Shown piece after piece: positions 1 through 14,585 of a stretch of DNA of 64,000 nt. A program made the position numbers and the translations under genes. The stretch is from Parus major (Eukaryota; Chordata; Aves; Passeriformes; Paridae): assembly GCF_001522545.3 (NCBI RefSeq), contig NC_031769.1, positions 10,160,929 through 10,224,928 on the forward strand. The letters run 5' to 3'. The notes beneath the pieces were generated by a model. The model was not told where the DNA came from. It saw only the letters and a list, made by a program, of their open reading frames with translations, and ran no database searches. Within the stretch, counting starts at the first letter, position 1. Each line of letters starts with the position of its first letter.

Positions 1-3000
1 ATGCTTTACTTCTCCCTGCTAAGTCTGTGTACATGGCTCGAAGCAGGCAGAAAGAAGTGTTTGCTGTTTGATTAGTACTTGTAATTCCAATTAATGGAAT
101 CACCCAGAAGGATAAATGCAGGTTTTTAAGTCATCCACAGGTTGAGCAAGGTCTAACACTTGGTGGCAATGGATTAAGTCCGGAGCTGAAGCTCCAGAGT
201 ACCCAGGCTACTCCAACAGTGGTTGTTGCCCATGAAACAGGGATGAGATGAAAAGCACAGCTGAGTGTACCAGACTGAGAGCTGTGGCCACCCCTGAGTG
301 GATCATGTGTGCCAGATTTTGAGAGTGGAATGACCTGTAAAGGGAGTGGAGGAAACCCACATGAATGGTGACTAGAGATGTTTCATTGTGACCTACTGAC
401 ATGTATATTAGACATCTAAACTGAGCATACTTACCCAGGTATGGGGAAATCCCTGTGCACCTCAAGGTACACATAAAGACTGTATAATTTATGCAGAGTT
501 TTTGTGCAATCTCAGTTCTAACTTCCCCTTGGGTGTATGAGAGAAAATAGGAAGCTGTTTCAAAGGGAAAAGAAAAAAGCAGTTTGTACTATAGGAAGCC
601 TGAATAGCAAGCTTCAGCTGACTGATTCACTAAGCTAAGTGCAACATGGAAAGTTCAGTGTCAGGGAAATAACAGAGCTTTCTCTCCTGGTGACAGGCAG
701 CCCTGGTTGTTATTTCTGGCATGGTCAGCTAACACAGGCTTTGGACAGAATATTCATCCTTCTGGTATTACTACAGATGGATAAAATCACCATGAGAGCT
801 ACTTTGTAGTGAAAAATACATGTTTATACTGTTTTTCTCTCCTCAGTCTGGTGAGGCTAGTTCTGAGCTGGGGCTGGGAGCATGTCTGGTGGCTTCTATG
901 ACATGTGCAGGTGGTTCAGTGTTCACTGGAGATACATCAGGAAGTTCTCTGCGTCACAGCCAGGCTGCCTGGGACAGGCCAATGCCTGGTGACACAAAGA
1001 TGAGCCCAGATGAGACAAATGCAGTGTGACCTATGCATCCAAGAGCTGTTTTCTTAACAACCACTTTGTGGCACAGAAGAAAAGTATTTCCCTCCAAACT
1101 CCTGCGTCTCTTCCGTGTTTGGAGAGAGGAGAGCTCTGAGAGAACAGCTGTGGAGTCTGAAGAGGCAATAACAGTGCAAACGTGTGTACTGATTTTCAAT
1201 ACACAGTGATTTTTTAAAAAAGCTTAATGCTGCCTATGATGCTTTTTGCACTTCTAGTGCCTCTTCTCCTGTATGTGGCACAGTAGCAGCATGTTTTGGT
1301 GTCTGCTATAATATGGGTAATACTTGCAGTCATATGTTTCTGATTTTGATCAAATTGAGTTTAAGTGGGTGATATCCTGCAGAGATAACACAAATTTCAT
1401 TTTTCAATGAATGGTAGATGTGATCTTGTATCTGAGAAAGTGTGTCCATGGATTCTATGAAGTGAGTTGGATGGCAGATAGAGGTGAGCAGGAATTCATT
1501 TGGATTATATGGATAGGATAATGGTGGGTGATGTCCTGAGACTCACAGCAGGACTGATGGTCCCAGGAAATCCAGAGGAGGTCCTGTTGAGAAACCAGTG
1601 GAAACTTACCTGCTGGCACATGGTCCAGCCTGGAGGCAAATCAACCAAGAGGAACAGTGGCAAAATGGATGGATGCGACCTGCCTTGCCTCATAGACCTT
1701 TTCATAGAGAAAGAAAAGGCCTTGTATATCTCTGCTGATAATCCAACACCAAGGTTGGGAGAGACACCTGAACCAATGGTATATAAGCAGATGGAAGTTA
1801 TAAACATGAAAGAGAATCTTAAATAGGATTAAATAGAAACATCAAATTATGTGAAGTCCAATCTTTCTACTGAGAGATATAAATTGCAATGAGAAACAGG
1901 AAGGGGGAAAAGAGAAATGAAGCATGTGTGGTTCAGTTAGTTGTTTGGGTTTTCTTTTTAATTGAAAAAAAAATACACTTTAATTGAAAATTGCATATAA
2001 AAAAGCATAAAATTGTAAAAAATAAACAGTAGAATAAAAAATCATTTGCTTCTCCTGACTTTGTCACTCTTACCTCTTCTGCTCATCAATTTTCTCTCTT
2101 GTTTTAAACTCCCAGCATCTTGTTTTATAATTAAATTGTGAGTTCTTCAGGGCAGCAGCTATATTCAGATATGGAGCAGTAAACAGCCTGCAGCAATAAA
2201 TACTTACCCTGATTGGCACCACTGAGCAATATAAACACTATGTAAGTAATGAGAAAGTGTGAGAGGTACTGAGTCCTGGATAAGCACCATTCCTTTTCAG
2301 CAGCTTACATAATAATGGAATTAATTCAAACAGTGCACAAAACCATGTCAGTGGATCAGCTAAAGGCAGGCTGGATAGTGCTTGGAGGTATGGAAAGTCA
2401 TGAAGTGCTTTGTGAGCCCCATGATGTCCTCTGGGAGGAAAGATGCTCTGGGGAGGAGCTGATTTGCAGCTTGGAGCCAAGCTTCCCATCCTTTGGGAAG
2501 GAAAAAAAAATTACAATAGTCTTATTTTGTGACATTCAGGAAGGAGGAAATGTCTCTGTATGAGATAGATCCAAACTCCCATCATAGGCAGGAAACCTGA
2601 AGAGCTATCCCGCTGACTGCTTCAGTTGTCCACATTTATTTATTTAGAGCCATTTGAGATATCCTGTAATAGGCCCCAACGTCCAGCTGCCACTTAGGAG
2701 GGAGAAAGGTCATGTTTAATATTTGGCAATTCTGTGTAAATATCTTGGATACCAGAGGCAAAGCTGCCACTAGACATCTGAGTTTAGCCAGTTGGTGTGC
2801 CGAGACTTCTGCTTTGGGGTGAAGTGGGCAGGTGTCTGGACTCCACTGACTGTAACAGAAGCCCCATGTACATTTGGACATCCAGTCCACATGTGGGCAC
2901 CTCCTAGGTTTCCTGACCTGCTGGGGGAATATTATTGTCCTTTAAGATGTGCCCCAAGACAAGACTTTGCACAGTGTCCTCTAAGGTAATACATTAAAAA

Positions 3001-6000
3001 TAGATTGATGCCAACACTGTGAAAGTTCTTTAGCTCCTTTTTAAAATTGAGGGGTCTTAAAGTGGAGTTGGAGTTGCATGTGAGAATGTGAGCTTCAGCC
3101 CTGCTCTGAGCACGTTTGGTGGCTCTGCAGAGCTGGGCAGAGCCTGCACACGTGGTGTGGACCCTGAGCTTCTCACACCACAGGCATGTGGTGCTGCCAG
3201 AGCACCAGGTGGGCTGGGCAGAGGGAGCTCACGGGGGCAACCACTGGCCTGGCATCATGCACTGGCTTGTGCACAAGGCTGTGCAGAGAACACATCTCAG
3301 ATGTTACTGAAAATGCATTACACATCTTTTTTTTTTTTTCCATTTGCCTTATTTTTTTTCCCTCAGAAATAATTTCCTTCTGAGTATGTGAATTTACTGC
3401 AGCAATAACTACAGTTTGCTTACATGTTTGTACAAGAGAAGCACAAGGAGCCCCTGGTGTCTGACAAGGACGCTGTGGCAAAACAAATTAAAAATAGAAA
3501 GCCAGAGTGCAGAGAGAGGTTATTACGCCAAGGATGACAATGACCCTCTGAGACAAGTCTGACGTCTTCTGAGGTTTGACTCAATACCTCAACAAAAAAA
3601 AATAATTTCCATGTATGATACCAAAAACTTGTATTTGGCTGAAAGTTGTTGGTGTTTTTAGATATGGGCATATAGAGAAAAGAAACAGTCCTTAACCACA
3701 AAGGACTACAGCATGATGTGTAATCAGGAAATGAGAAGGATAGTTAAGATCACAGGTATTTTGTCCCAGTGTTGGAGCAGGACAGATGGATTGTCTCTGT
3801 ATCCCCAGATGTTCTTAAAGAGAGAAGAAACTGACTACATCTAAGAGTTTTTTTATTGGAAAGTCAGTACCAGTATGTTTTTTCACCTCATATAAACAAA
3901 GAAAAAGAAGGGTTTGTTCTGCTTCACTGGAGCAAAAAAAATAGCACAATAGAGTTCCATTCAGGCACACAAATAGCAACTGTCCTGTGACTTCTCTATT
4001 TAAATGGGTATCCATGGTGAGATCTGCCTCGCTCTCAGTAGATGGCTGCGGAGCGGTGCTGTGGTTCACACTGCAGGCAGGGAGGAAAAGGCATCTGAAA
4101 AATTCCCCTTGCAATGGATGAATGAAGAAACAACAAGATATCAGGTGTATGGTGCATCACGCTGCAAAACATGATGCCTGTGTTCTCCACCACTGCTCAA
4201 CTGTCCCTTCACACTGCTTTTCAGGCCCATTCCAATTAAATGTATTCTGTACTTGCAGGCACAGCCCTGACCAACAGATGGTACATAAATAGGTGTAAAA
4301 ACTGCAGCATCACTAGGAGCTTCCTTGCCAGGCTGCATTTCTTGTTTGCTTTCTTCTTTCAGTGTTGGTGGTAGAGATTAGTAATCTGCTCTGTGATAGC
4401 CAAGCCTGCATTAGACCTCTCCAGGGTCTTACCCAGCTCAGAGCACACAAGGATAACCTGGTGCTGTAGGAACCAGATGTCTGCTGTGCAAGTGGCCTTT
4501 AACTGCAAAAGGAAAAGAGGAGCTGGGGACATGATTGCTGGACTTCTTGAACCACTTATTTTCTGGGGAGAATTGTAGACCTGTCTAAAATTCAAGATAC
4601 TATTGGTATGGCATCAATGCTGTTTATATGAGGGATCTGTGAAATAAAAGTAAAAATCAGCTAAAGAAGTCTGAGCTAATGAATGATGACTTCCTGGTGC
4701 TGGAATAATTATTACAATTGATGACAACAAAGATCAGCTGTCTTGCCAAATACAAGCATTGAAAAATAGTACCTTATAACTCCAAAATTACCCCAAATTG
4801 GGTTAAAGAGTTGAATACAAAAATACTACCCTTGGGCTGTTATTCGTATTCTGCATTAAAATACTGAGGGTTCACACTTTTCAGATCTTATCAGCTAGAA
4901 AGTGTCATGTATCATTTAAAAGTGTTATATTCTGCTAGTAAGTTGAATGTAAAATCCTCTTATAGATCATGACATTGACTGTAAAATTATTAGCATTGCT
5001 AATGGTGATACAAATTGTAAGATATTGATACACCAGTGTTAATGCATTGAACTGGAATTCCATCAAAACCAGTAGAAAAGGTGTTCCTGACTTTAAGTGA
5101 GACACAGATCTGACCTATACATTTTTAAAAGGTTATGCCTAAGTGCTAAAAATGGAAAATACTAATAAAAATGAAATCTCTCTTTGCTGTCATCCAGGTA
5201 AAGCCCCTAAAGCTTTCATATATTCCCTTTACCATTAATTGTTGTATTTTGCTTCCATGTCAAGCCTGGAAGCAGACTCATCAATAAACATTTGGTTTAT
5301 TCAAACCAAGTCAAGAGTAAGGTGCTAACTCCAGCTGCTACCAATACATCAGCCATTGAAATGTGAAAGCACGGTTCAAAAGACGTAATTTTGAAAGTGT
5401 TTTCCTGTGAAACTCAGTGAGCTTTTGAAATCAGACTTTCACTGTCTACCCTAAACCAACCAAATGTTGCAAAATCTGGAAAAGCAGCTAAGGAATCCTG
5501 CTGGTGCAGAATGATTTATCTTGCATAGCTTCTTCCTTGTCTGTCAGGGCATGCCAGGGTAGGTGTTTGTGGTGTGCCCTGGTCCTCACTGTTCTTTAGC
5601 TCTGTGCTCAGTGTGGTCTCCATGGACTGGCTGACCTTTCATTTGTGTAGCAAATATGGGAAAAGGCAGCACTCAGCAGTGCTGGCAACAAGGATTAGAT
5701 GGGAGGAGCAAAATGAGATGTCTGGGTTTCAGCAAGGGAGAGGTGGGCAAGGTTTATCAGGGGGTGGAGGCAAACCAGAGCAGGCAGAGGTGGGTGCTGG
5801 TGCAGCCCCGAGGGAGGGCACGGGTGTGACAGCAGGCCAGCACGCTGGGTGGGTCAGCACCGTGGAGGCGCGGGCAGTGCCCACTGGTTTTGATCTGCGC
5901 TAGGGAAACAGATGCATGTAGAGTCAGAAGCAAACACTTGTGGTTTCCAAATGCTCATATATAGCATTCTAGCAAGTTGGAGCAGATGGCAGGTCTTACT

Positions 6001-9000
6001 ACTCTGGGCCCCATTTCTGGGCAGCGGCTGCAAACCCTTCAAATCTCTTTGAAGAATGGTGTGGGTATGCCTGCTTAAGGAATGGCATCCTGAGATTTCC
6101 TCCTCCCTTCCACTGTGTCTGTCTAGGTTTCATGGTATGATCAGCATTCTGGAACAGATGCCCAGTGCTGGTGCCACAGTTGGGGAACACCCCTCCTGAG
6201 CTGCAGTGGCAATCCCACGTGCCACAGGTTACTCAGCAGAGGTAGGGTGGGTGCGGCTCCAAGCCAGAGAGTTACTCTGCTTCTCAGGTGGAGACGTGTG
6301 AGTGCAGACATAGCTGGACTGTTTGAATGCCTTCCAGAAGATAAATCATCCGTGAGCACCGCTGAAGTGAACTCAGCAAGCACAAAAACTAGGGCACAGC
6401 TGATTTTCCATCACCATTCACTTACAGTAGCAGAGTAGATGTTTCACAACAGCCTTGGTCACTGCCTGTGAGAATCTCACAGCCAGGGGTCACCACCAAA
6501 TTCATCCACCTTCCCAGCATGGCTGAGGGCTGAGACAAGCAACACAAGTTTGGTGGCATCTGACTATTCCTCTAGAGAAGCCAAAAGATGTGTTCTTTTC
6601 CCTTTGCAGTTTGAGAGGACCTGTACAGAGGAGGTGGAATTGGAAGCAGGGTTTGACCTTATTATGCATGTAATTTACACAGAAACTTAGTGTTAAGGGG
6701 ATTTTTAAACTTTGCTCATTAGTTTGTAGCAAATCTCAGTGTGCAACCACAGACCTATCCTTAGGCAAATATTGTCTTCTCAAGTAAGGCTTCTTAGGTT
6801 CTCCAGGTGCTGCTAATGGACTTAGCATTTATATCTTTCATGGTGTATTATGTGTATCTTTGTCTTTGGAGACAACTGAAGCTGAACTTGTCTATCTTAC
6901 TAGCCAGGTGGCAAGTAAAACCTGTGCTTGGCTTTTGTACAGGTGTCCATCACAGACAAAAAAGGAAAGGAGGGAAAAGGCAAGAAGAACCTGTCAGAAA
7001 AATGGAAGGAGAAGCTGAAGCCAGTACTGGTCAGTCCCCCTTTACAAAATCCTGTTTTGTGTGACTTGAACTGGCAGGTGAGGGAACTTCACTCTGAGGC
7101 CTGCACAGTGTGGGGCTTTGGCAGTTTTCTGGAGGTTTGCTAGTGAAACTGACTCTGACAGAAGGAGATGGAAAACAATTCAAAAGGACAAAGCTGCAAA
7201 TGAAGTAATAGGAAAATAAAATGATGAGAAGAGGAAAGCACCTCTGAAAGCTGGCAAGTAGAAAATTAATTTCAACCTGAAACTGCCACTTTACCAGGAT
7301 GAAATCAGAGTTCTCTCAGGAAATAAGCAAAATGCTCAGAAATCCAGGTTTCAACAGTGAAGTTCAATGTGAGCTACAAACGCCTCAGGGAAATGGCAGG
7401 CAGATCAGCAAATAATGAATTACAGAAGTGAAGTCAGGATGCAATAAAAGCCTCAGTACCCCTCTGAGATAACATTTGCTTTTACCTGGAGAGGTTTCTG
7501 AGAGGGCTGTGGGAGTCTGAAAGAAAGCACTAGCTCCAAAATTGCAAACCTCAGAAGCAGGAAGAAAATAATTGCCTCCTAAAGAAACACGTAGGTAACA
7601 AGATGCCTCCGCTGGGAGAGGTCAAGTCAGTAACAACCAAGTCTTTAGTCATCACTGAAATCCTGAAATCAGAAAGGTGGTAATGCAAGACAAAAAATAA
7701 TTTCTTTAAGGGCTGAAATATTTTTCTTTATATTAAAGGTGAGACCAAGCCATGAAGTACAGCTCTGACTTCATCTCCAGAGCCAAAATTCACAAAAGAT
7801 TGGATTTGGGCTCTTCTGGGCAGAGCAAATTCATCTGGATCTTTCAGAGTTTGGTAATATTTAGTTCTTTAGATTTTTTTGCCTCAGGTTTTGCTCCAGA
7901 CCTAGACAGGTGTATAAAATCCTCTGCAGAACAGAACCAAGAGCAGATTTGGGGAACATGTATTTTGTGTTGTCATGCACCAGCTCTGAAGAGCCAGGAC
8001 ATTGTTCCATTGTCACTGTGCCTGTGCTCATCCTGCTTTTTGTTGAATGTGGTAGCACCACTAAGTTGCTGCTAGCATTGCAGGTGTATGTTCATGCATC
8101 TACAACTGTAGGGATACTAATCACGGTGAAGGCTAGTAAGCTTTTGGGGCTGGGGGCATAGATGGAAAGCTCTCTTTCCTCACTAAACCCTGCACTCATC
8201 AGCTAATCTCATCTTGCTGGGACACACAGTTTATTTCTTGGAGGCTTCACCATGGGAAGCCCCACCACAGGATGCCATGGGGACAGGAGGAACTGGTCAC
8301 CATCTGTCCCCCTCCACTTCCATGTGCACCCAAACCCATCAGTCATCCTGACCCAGGGAGATTTTGGGCTCCTCTGATTCCTCCTGTGTGTCAAAGAAAG
8401 GGAGGGATGCTGCTGGAAAGGAAGCAGGAAGGATTGGAGGGAAGGACAGTTTGTGTGTTCCCCCAGAGGAGCACGGGAGGGAGGAACCATGCCTTGACAG
8501 TGGCTCAGAGCGCAGCCACACTCAGCACTGCTGGCTGGGACATGTGACTGGTATTACAGGTAGTGCTACTGGTGCTACAGGTACTATTAGTGCCTCTTAG
8601 CCTTGTTTGGTATCGTGTCCTTTCAGTCACAGCCCTGCAAGATGTCACCTGTCCCTTCTGCAAAGCAGAATGTGTAGGCATGTTGTGTTCCTGCCACACG
8701 GTGTGGCAGCTGCCTGCTCCTCCACACTCCCTTGCTCATGGCAGCACATCACAGCATCCTTTTGAGGATCATACTGGGGTATTGTGCTCCTGAGGAGCTG
8801 AGGACCAGGCCTCCTGTGGGGGATGGAATGCTGGAAGCCATTGTTGCAAGAGGATGCCAAGGAATCCTTATGGTGATTTCTGTACAAGGAGGAGAGGAAG
8901 ATGCCCTGGTCAATAAACACCTGAAAGTGAATGAGCAGGGGGAAAGGGGGATGCTGAAGGGGGAAAGGGTGGCATGGAGCAGGGAAGTAGGAGAGGGCAT

Positions 9001-12000
9001 TGCTACAGAGGTCAAGATATGCAGATGGAGAGCTGTCTGGAATATCCTCCTCATCAATTCCTTAATTTTGTAGAAGGACAATAAGCTGGTCTTCTAGGTG
9101 AATTTTAACTTTATTGGGTAAAGATTTCCTGTCTTTTTGATAAATTCAGCCAAAAATGTCAGTGAACAGCAGCAGGCAGCACCGTCTTGGATGTTCACAG
9201 ATCCTTTACAGTTTGTTTTTACCATGGCTGGTTTCAGACACATAGGAAGGACCTCTTTTCTATGTTCTCTTACCAGAAGGTTTTGTCCAGGCATACCCAG
9301 GCTGTTTGTGTTCTCAGACAGTAAGTTGCAATATCCAGAGATTTCAGTCAAAGGTCAAGGTCCTCTTGTGTAAGGCAGGATATTTTTCCCAGAAGTTAGT
9401 TCCTGCCCTGAAGAAGTTCCAGAGACAAAAGAAGACTATGGCCCAGCTGACGACAGAGAAGTAGAAGACACTGGTGAGACACTTGTAATTAGTCTAATGA
9501 GGATCAATCAGATGACACCAGCTGCCTAACCATTGTCAAGTCATTTTATGGGCATTACAGCAACAGCATGGTTGTAAAGAGAAATGATAGGGGTATTAAG
9601 CAGTGACTACTTTCAGGACAGGCTTTTTCCACTCATGAATGCAGGTTTATGAAATAAAGTGTAGAGTAATAGCAATTAATTGGGATATACTCAAATGTGT
9701 GCTGCCTGTTTATTGCATGCTGCAATCTCCCATCTAATGCCCACCTAGTGCCTTAGTAAGGCCCTGATTCCTGTGCACACATTCAGTATAATTATCCCCA
9801 TTTATACCTTTTCTACATGCAGTACAAAAGTGAACCAAAATTTGGTCTTTATAAGTCCAGAAAATACAGGCACAGAATCAGTTATATTGCTAGAGAAGAA
9901 TTCTAACCAATGGAGTTACCTGCTATTCACAAGCAACTCTTTTTTAATCCAAATCCTTCTGGGGAGAGTCCATCCAAATTTCTCACAATGGTTTCTAGAA
10001 CATCCAGCTAATCACCTCTTATGTTCTCTCACCTTACATTCACTGCCACTAAGCAGTGAGTAGGTCCTGTGAGTAGTTTTTCACTTTGCAGTCTCTCCGT
10101 GTTCATCCATAATTTTCCAAGGGTGAGGTTTTTTCCAATGAGGAAGGAATGTTTATGCACAAATGGCAGTAGGGTGAGACGTGCGTTGAGCCAACCTGGA
10201 ACTTGTGGTTTAATAATCCCTTAAGACATTTACCAGGAAGGACCATTTGCCTTCTGTATGTTGTATAAAACTTAAAAGAGACCGAGGGAGGGATATGAAT
10301 TCATTATTCATGCATTATTCAGCACTCGGTATTCTTTCCCCTTTGCTGAAGACTGCACAAGTGTCTGAACTCACTCTAGTCAATGGAGGTTCAATCACTA
10401 CTGGCAGCAGACCTCAAAGCACATGTTGGCTGACCAATACTGGTGACTGGTCTGGGGGAGCTGAATCCCCACCCCCAGTAAGCTGGTGAACATTTGTGTT
10501 CAGTGATACAGCTGCTTGTGAGCTGAACTGAAACTGTGCCTTGGATGTTGTGTATTTTCAGCAGGTCAGAGAAACAATGTGTTTATAGAAGTTTTATCTC
10601 TGCTGTTGCTGAGCTCACTGTAGAGAGGCTAGGAAGAAACAAGCTCGCAGGCCATAAAAAACTGAAAATTATGTTGTATGTAAATGAAAGGTCATTTGCC
10701 TGTGTTTGGGATAAAAGTCACAGACCTGCTATGGCTAATTCTTGGAAGGAATGGTAACTTGTGAATTTTTCATATGCCTATTTCCAGGATTAGTGCATTA
10801 CTTAATTTATTCTATATGTGATCTGAAGAGGTTAAAGAGTTGCAGCATAAAGGCATGCAAAAAGCCACACTCTCTATCCAGATATATTAATAGTTATCTA
10901 ATAATAGATCATGCTGCATGCAAATATGCTTGATGCTAATATTATTTAGCTAAAATACAAGCAATAAATACTGTTCTCTAAGGCACAGGAAATACATTCA
11001 AAACTAGTCTATGTTTTAATAAATTTCTTGTGTCCTTGATAGATTTAAAGTTAGATAATCTACATACCTGACACATTTTAAGCAACCAAGGCAAAGTGTG
11101 AAAAACTTCTCAGCATTGCTTCATTGGAATCACAAGAATACTTTTCCAAAATCACAATGCCTTTTCTAATATTCACTCTCAGTATATTTATATACCCAAT
11201 TATTTTTTTTTCTCATATGTGCAATCTAATAGCAAATCTGACTGACATGAGAAAAACCTATTCAGCACAGTGGCTAAGCAGTTAAAAATGTCATTCAACA
11301 ATTTGCCAGGTCACTGTCACAAATATGTTGCTAGGTGACTGCAGATGTTATCAGCCACTAAAATACATGCATTTTCCAGATGTATTTATTAAATCATTTT
11401 CTGTTGAGTGATTCTGTGGTACCATGAAATTGAATGCCTTATTAAGGACCGAAATATTTTTAAATATAGAACATAATCTGAATTATATTGAAAACTGTTA
11501 TTTGTTGTATAAGTGGAGGAAAGGGATCCAAATTTGGGAAATTTGACTAAGGGTTTCTAGAGATTCAGCTCCCTAGAAACTGCAATATTACACTATCCTC
11601 TTGGGTTTTGTAACTTCTGTGCATACCTAATGCTCACATTCTGCATCCAATTATTCTACAGCTGATCCCTGTTAATTGGCATTTCTATCAGCTAGTGATA
11701 TGATTCATTAACCCTTTGGAAAGCAGTCTTTCAAAAGTTAATAACCGTAGAGTTTGAAACTTCAGGCTGACGTAATACCCAGTCATAAAAACACATGAAC
11801 TTCAGTTAGTTTCTGGGAGCTGATTGTATCAGTCACACAGAGTCCACCCTGCAGGCCAAGACCCCAAAAGCTGGGCTGCTTTTCCAGGTTCCTGTTCCTG
11901 GCAGTGGCAGTCATCCACACAGAGGTCGGTCTCTCTATCAAAGTGAGCCAGGAGAGCTGCCAAACTCCTGACAGTGTGCACTGGTGACATTGGAAATGAC

Positions 12001-12940
12001 TAGGGCACACATTTATTACTGAGTTCAGGTATAAAAACCTGTGTGAAAGGGTTCCTATCTGCAAGCTGACTCCTACATTCAAATAATGGGGGCAGCTATC
12101 TTTTATAGTGCAAGTCAGATCTACAAATTCATTCTGGCCTCAATATCTACAAATGTACATTGAGTAGATAGGAGGCAGGGTTCAAAGAATGTGCTACTGG
12201 TTGCATTTTTCCTAGAGCTTTGAACTGTAACATCTGTGCTCCCTGGTTCAATGTTCATCTGGAACGATCGAGAGATTACTCAGTGCTTTGGCAGGGACTT
12301 GCAAGATCACACTTTTCAGCTCAGACCAGCCTGCATCAAAGGTACTTACACGTGCATGGATTTAAATGTAAACTGTCCAGAGAGAATAATGTGCTAGTGT
12401 TAAATCCAAATTTATCTCCTCTGGTACAGGGTGATCCCAGGCCATGAGTGATGGCAGACTGAGTATTCATTCTGAGAAAATACTGCTATTTATTATTTTT
12501 CTGCATTCAGCATTTTTTTCCCTAGGCATCCACTTTTGGCCTCATATCAGAGGTGAAATACTGCACCAGATGGATCTTGACCTGGTCTCTGTGGCCAGTT
12601 TTATGTTCTTAGACCCATGCAGCACTGACTCTTTGTGACACTCTACGTGATTTCCAGCAGCATGGGGAGTTCATGTCATTGGTCTCCGGGGTACAGAAGG
12701 AAAATATCACAAAATAAATCCTTAGTCTTCCTGGCAAAGCTGAAGGGAGTGCAGCAGTTTGTGAGGTTTGTGGTTACTGTAGGTGCAGTTTTTAAGCTTG
12801 GCTTAAATAGTTGTGTGTGTTATGCCTCAGCTAAGTGTCTTTTACCACATCAAAAAAAAAGTTTAGACAACATATAATGTTCTCTGTTCTAAAAGAGTGA
12901 GGTAGCACTTCACAGTCTGTCTGCTGGAGGTTGTGCTGTC
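1..12940. other. Intergenic AT-rich DNA, no supported gene
   Basis: No open reading frame here has the properties of a conserved gene: all are short, lack recognisable domains and do not join through splice sites into a longer protein. I see no tRNA, rRNA, CpG island or long repeat array. One exon-like segment (6,943-7,029) is listed separately. By synteny with human 10p15.3 the next gene to the left should be LARP4B on the minus strand, but no CpG island or exon of it is visible here. Confidence 0.6.
6943..7029 (+). other. Candidate isolated coding exon, 87 bp, gene unknown
   Basis: The segment follows an acceptor with a T-rich tract (gcttttgtacag) and ends at a plausible donor (CTG/gtcagt). 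Its length is 87 bases, so it is phase 0 at both ends, and it is open in that frame. It encodes a 29-residue Lys-rich peptide starting VSITDKKGKEGKGKK and ending in KWKEKLKPVL, strongly basic and charged like a natural linker. I do not recognise the family. No neighbouring exon could be assembled with it, so it may be an exon of an unseen gene, an alternative exon, a remnant or chance. Confidence 0.2.
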
Positions 12941-13054
12941 ATGCCATTGCTCCAGGGAGAAGTGGTATTGGAGGAGATTCATCACTCTTCCTCTCAGCTT
13001 CACTGCCATCAGCTAATGAAACAGGAGACAGGGGCCATGAGTTGCAGCCTGGAA

Positions 13055-13105
13055 TGTTCAGACTGGACTGTGCAACCTCTTGAGATCCCTTCCAATCAAC
13101 ATTTC
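13055..13105 (+). mobile_element. Possible CR1 3'-tail fragment
   Basis: The stretch containing 'caacctcttgagatccc' followed by 'ttccaatcaac' resembles the 3' end of avian CR1 elements ('acctcttgaggtcccttccaacc' in ordinary copies, split here only in description). The match is short and degraded and could be chance; it lies about 250 bases upstream of a clearer CR1 copy in the same orientation. Confidence 0.3.
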
Positions 13106-13361
13106 TGGAGTCCATGGAAGGCCTACACTCACCTGAATCAGTAACTCAAGGCAGCTATTCCAGAGTGTCTCAAATGGCTTCACACATTTATGTGATGGCA
13201 GCTGCATTGTGCCCCCTCATCAGCAAAATTAAATGAGAGTGATGCAGCCAAACTGGCTGTTTGGCAATTCACCAACCAAGCAGGTGGATATAATCCACAC
13301 CCTTTGGGAGAACCTGGCATATTTGACCTGCTCTTCAGATGTCACTTCAGATTGTCATTTT

Positions 13362-13904
13362 GAAGGGGGTGATTCTCTTCTACTCTGCTTTTGTGAAATC
13401 CCACCTTAAGCAGTGCGAGCAGTTCTGGTGTCCCCAGCATCAGAAGGACATGGAACTGTTGGAATAAATCCAAAGGAGGGTCATGGAGTTGATAAGAGGA
13501 CTGGAGAACCTCCCCTGTGAAGACAGGCTGACAAAGGTGACATTGTTCAGCCTGGAGAAGGACAGGTTGTGTGGAGACCTCACAGCAACCTTCCAGTATC
13601 TAAAGGGGATCCACTGGGAAGCTGGAGAGGGACTCGATCAGGAAGTGCAGTGACAGGACAAGGACTAATGGGTAGAAACTGAAAGAGCAGAAATTTAGGT
13701 TAGATATTAAGTATGGTTAGACAAAGGAATGTATGGGTTGCCCGGGGAGGTTGTGGATGTCCCAAACACAGTGTTCAAGGCAGAGTTGGATGAGGCCTTG
13801 AGCAGCCTGATCTAGTGGGAAGTGTCCCTGCCCATAGCAGGGGGCTTGGGACTAGATGGTCTTTAAGGGCCATTTCAAACCCTTATAATTCTATGATTCT
13901 AGGA
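13362..13904 (+). mobile_element. CR1 LINE, 5'-truncated copy
   Basis: The copy reads through the standard 3' part of CR1: a segment about early-called, 'gcagttctggtgtcccca', a bundle like 'ttcagcctggagaaggaca', 'ttccagtatctaaaggg', and a tail ending in 'ggtctttaagggcc' and 'tctatgattctag'. This order is that of a sense-strand CR1 3' end with its short terminal repeat (attctatgattct). No reverse transcriptase frame survives. It is an old immobile copy, as shown by many substitutions. Confidence 0.85.
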
Positions 13905-14585
13905 CTGTCTCATGTGTCCAGAGATAACTTCAATGACAGAACATGCTTCTCTTTAGGAAACTGAATCTAGCCCTGGATGTCTCCTGGGGTGAACAGAAGC
14001 AATTTTGCTTTTTCATCTGCAGCACAGAAGGAGTCAGGATATCCTCAGTGGCCTGTTCACCTTAAATAATCGTTCTCTGCAAGGCTGTGGTTGGTAGCTT
14101 TAGCTTGCAGAATCCCAGCACCAGGTCAAAAATACACCCAAGCGCTCCAGTGCACAAATGATGATCTGGGATAAAGCCCTGCTGTCAGATTACATTTGTT
14201 CAACAGCTGCAGTTGCCTAACCAGGGCCACAGGTCAGGCTCATGTGCACGGTAGCTCATTTACACGTTGTTTGGGTTTTGCCTCGTTCTTTCTACTGTCA
14301 CTCAAAGTGGAGCTGGGTGTAGGTACTGGGCCTGCCAGCTTCCTGGGGAAAAGCCACCCTTTAGCAGCTCCAACCATGGCAGGACAGGGAGTGACACAGC
14401 CTGGATCCCACTTCCACTGATGCTTTCGCAGAGACACCAAAGGGACCCTCAGTGCTGCAAAATATCTGTCACAAGGCCAAGCACAGAGGGATGAGCCCTA
14501 GGGACAGTAAGGTGCTCTCTGAAGTTAAAATTACTTAAATCAATTGTTATTCAAGTGCAATTGCTGTAGCTTCCTTGTGGTATTT

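Noticed and set aside
1500..1826. 108-codon plus-strand frame near the left end
   Set aside because: It has no recognisable similarity or splice context; an antisense frame of similar length exists over the same bases, which argues for chance openness.
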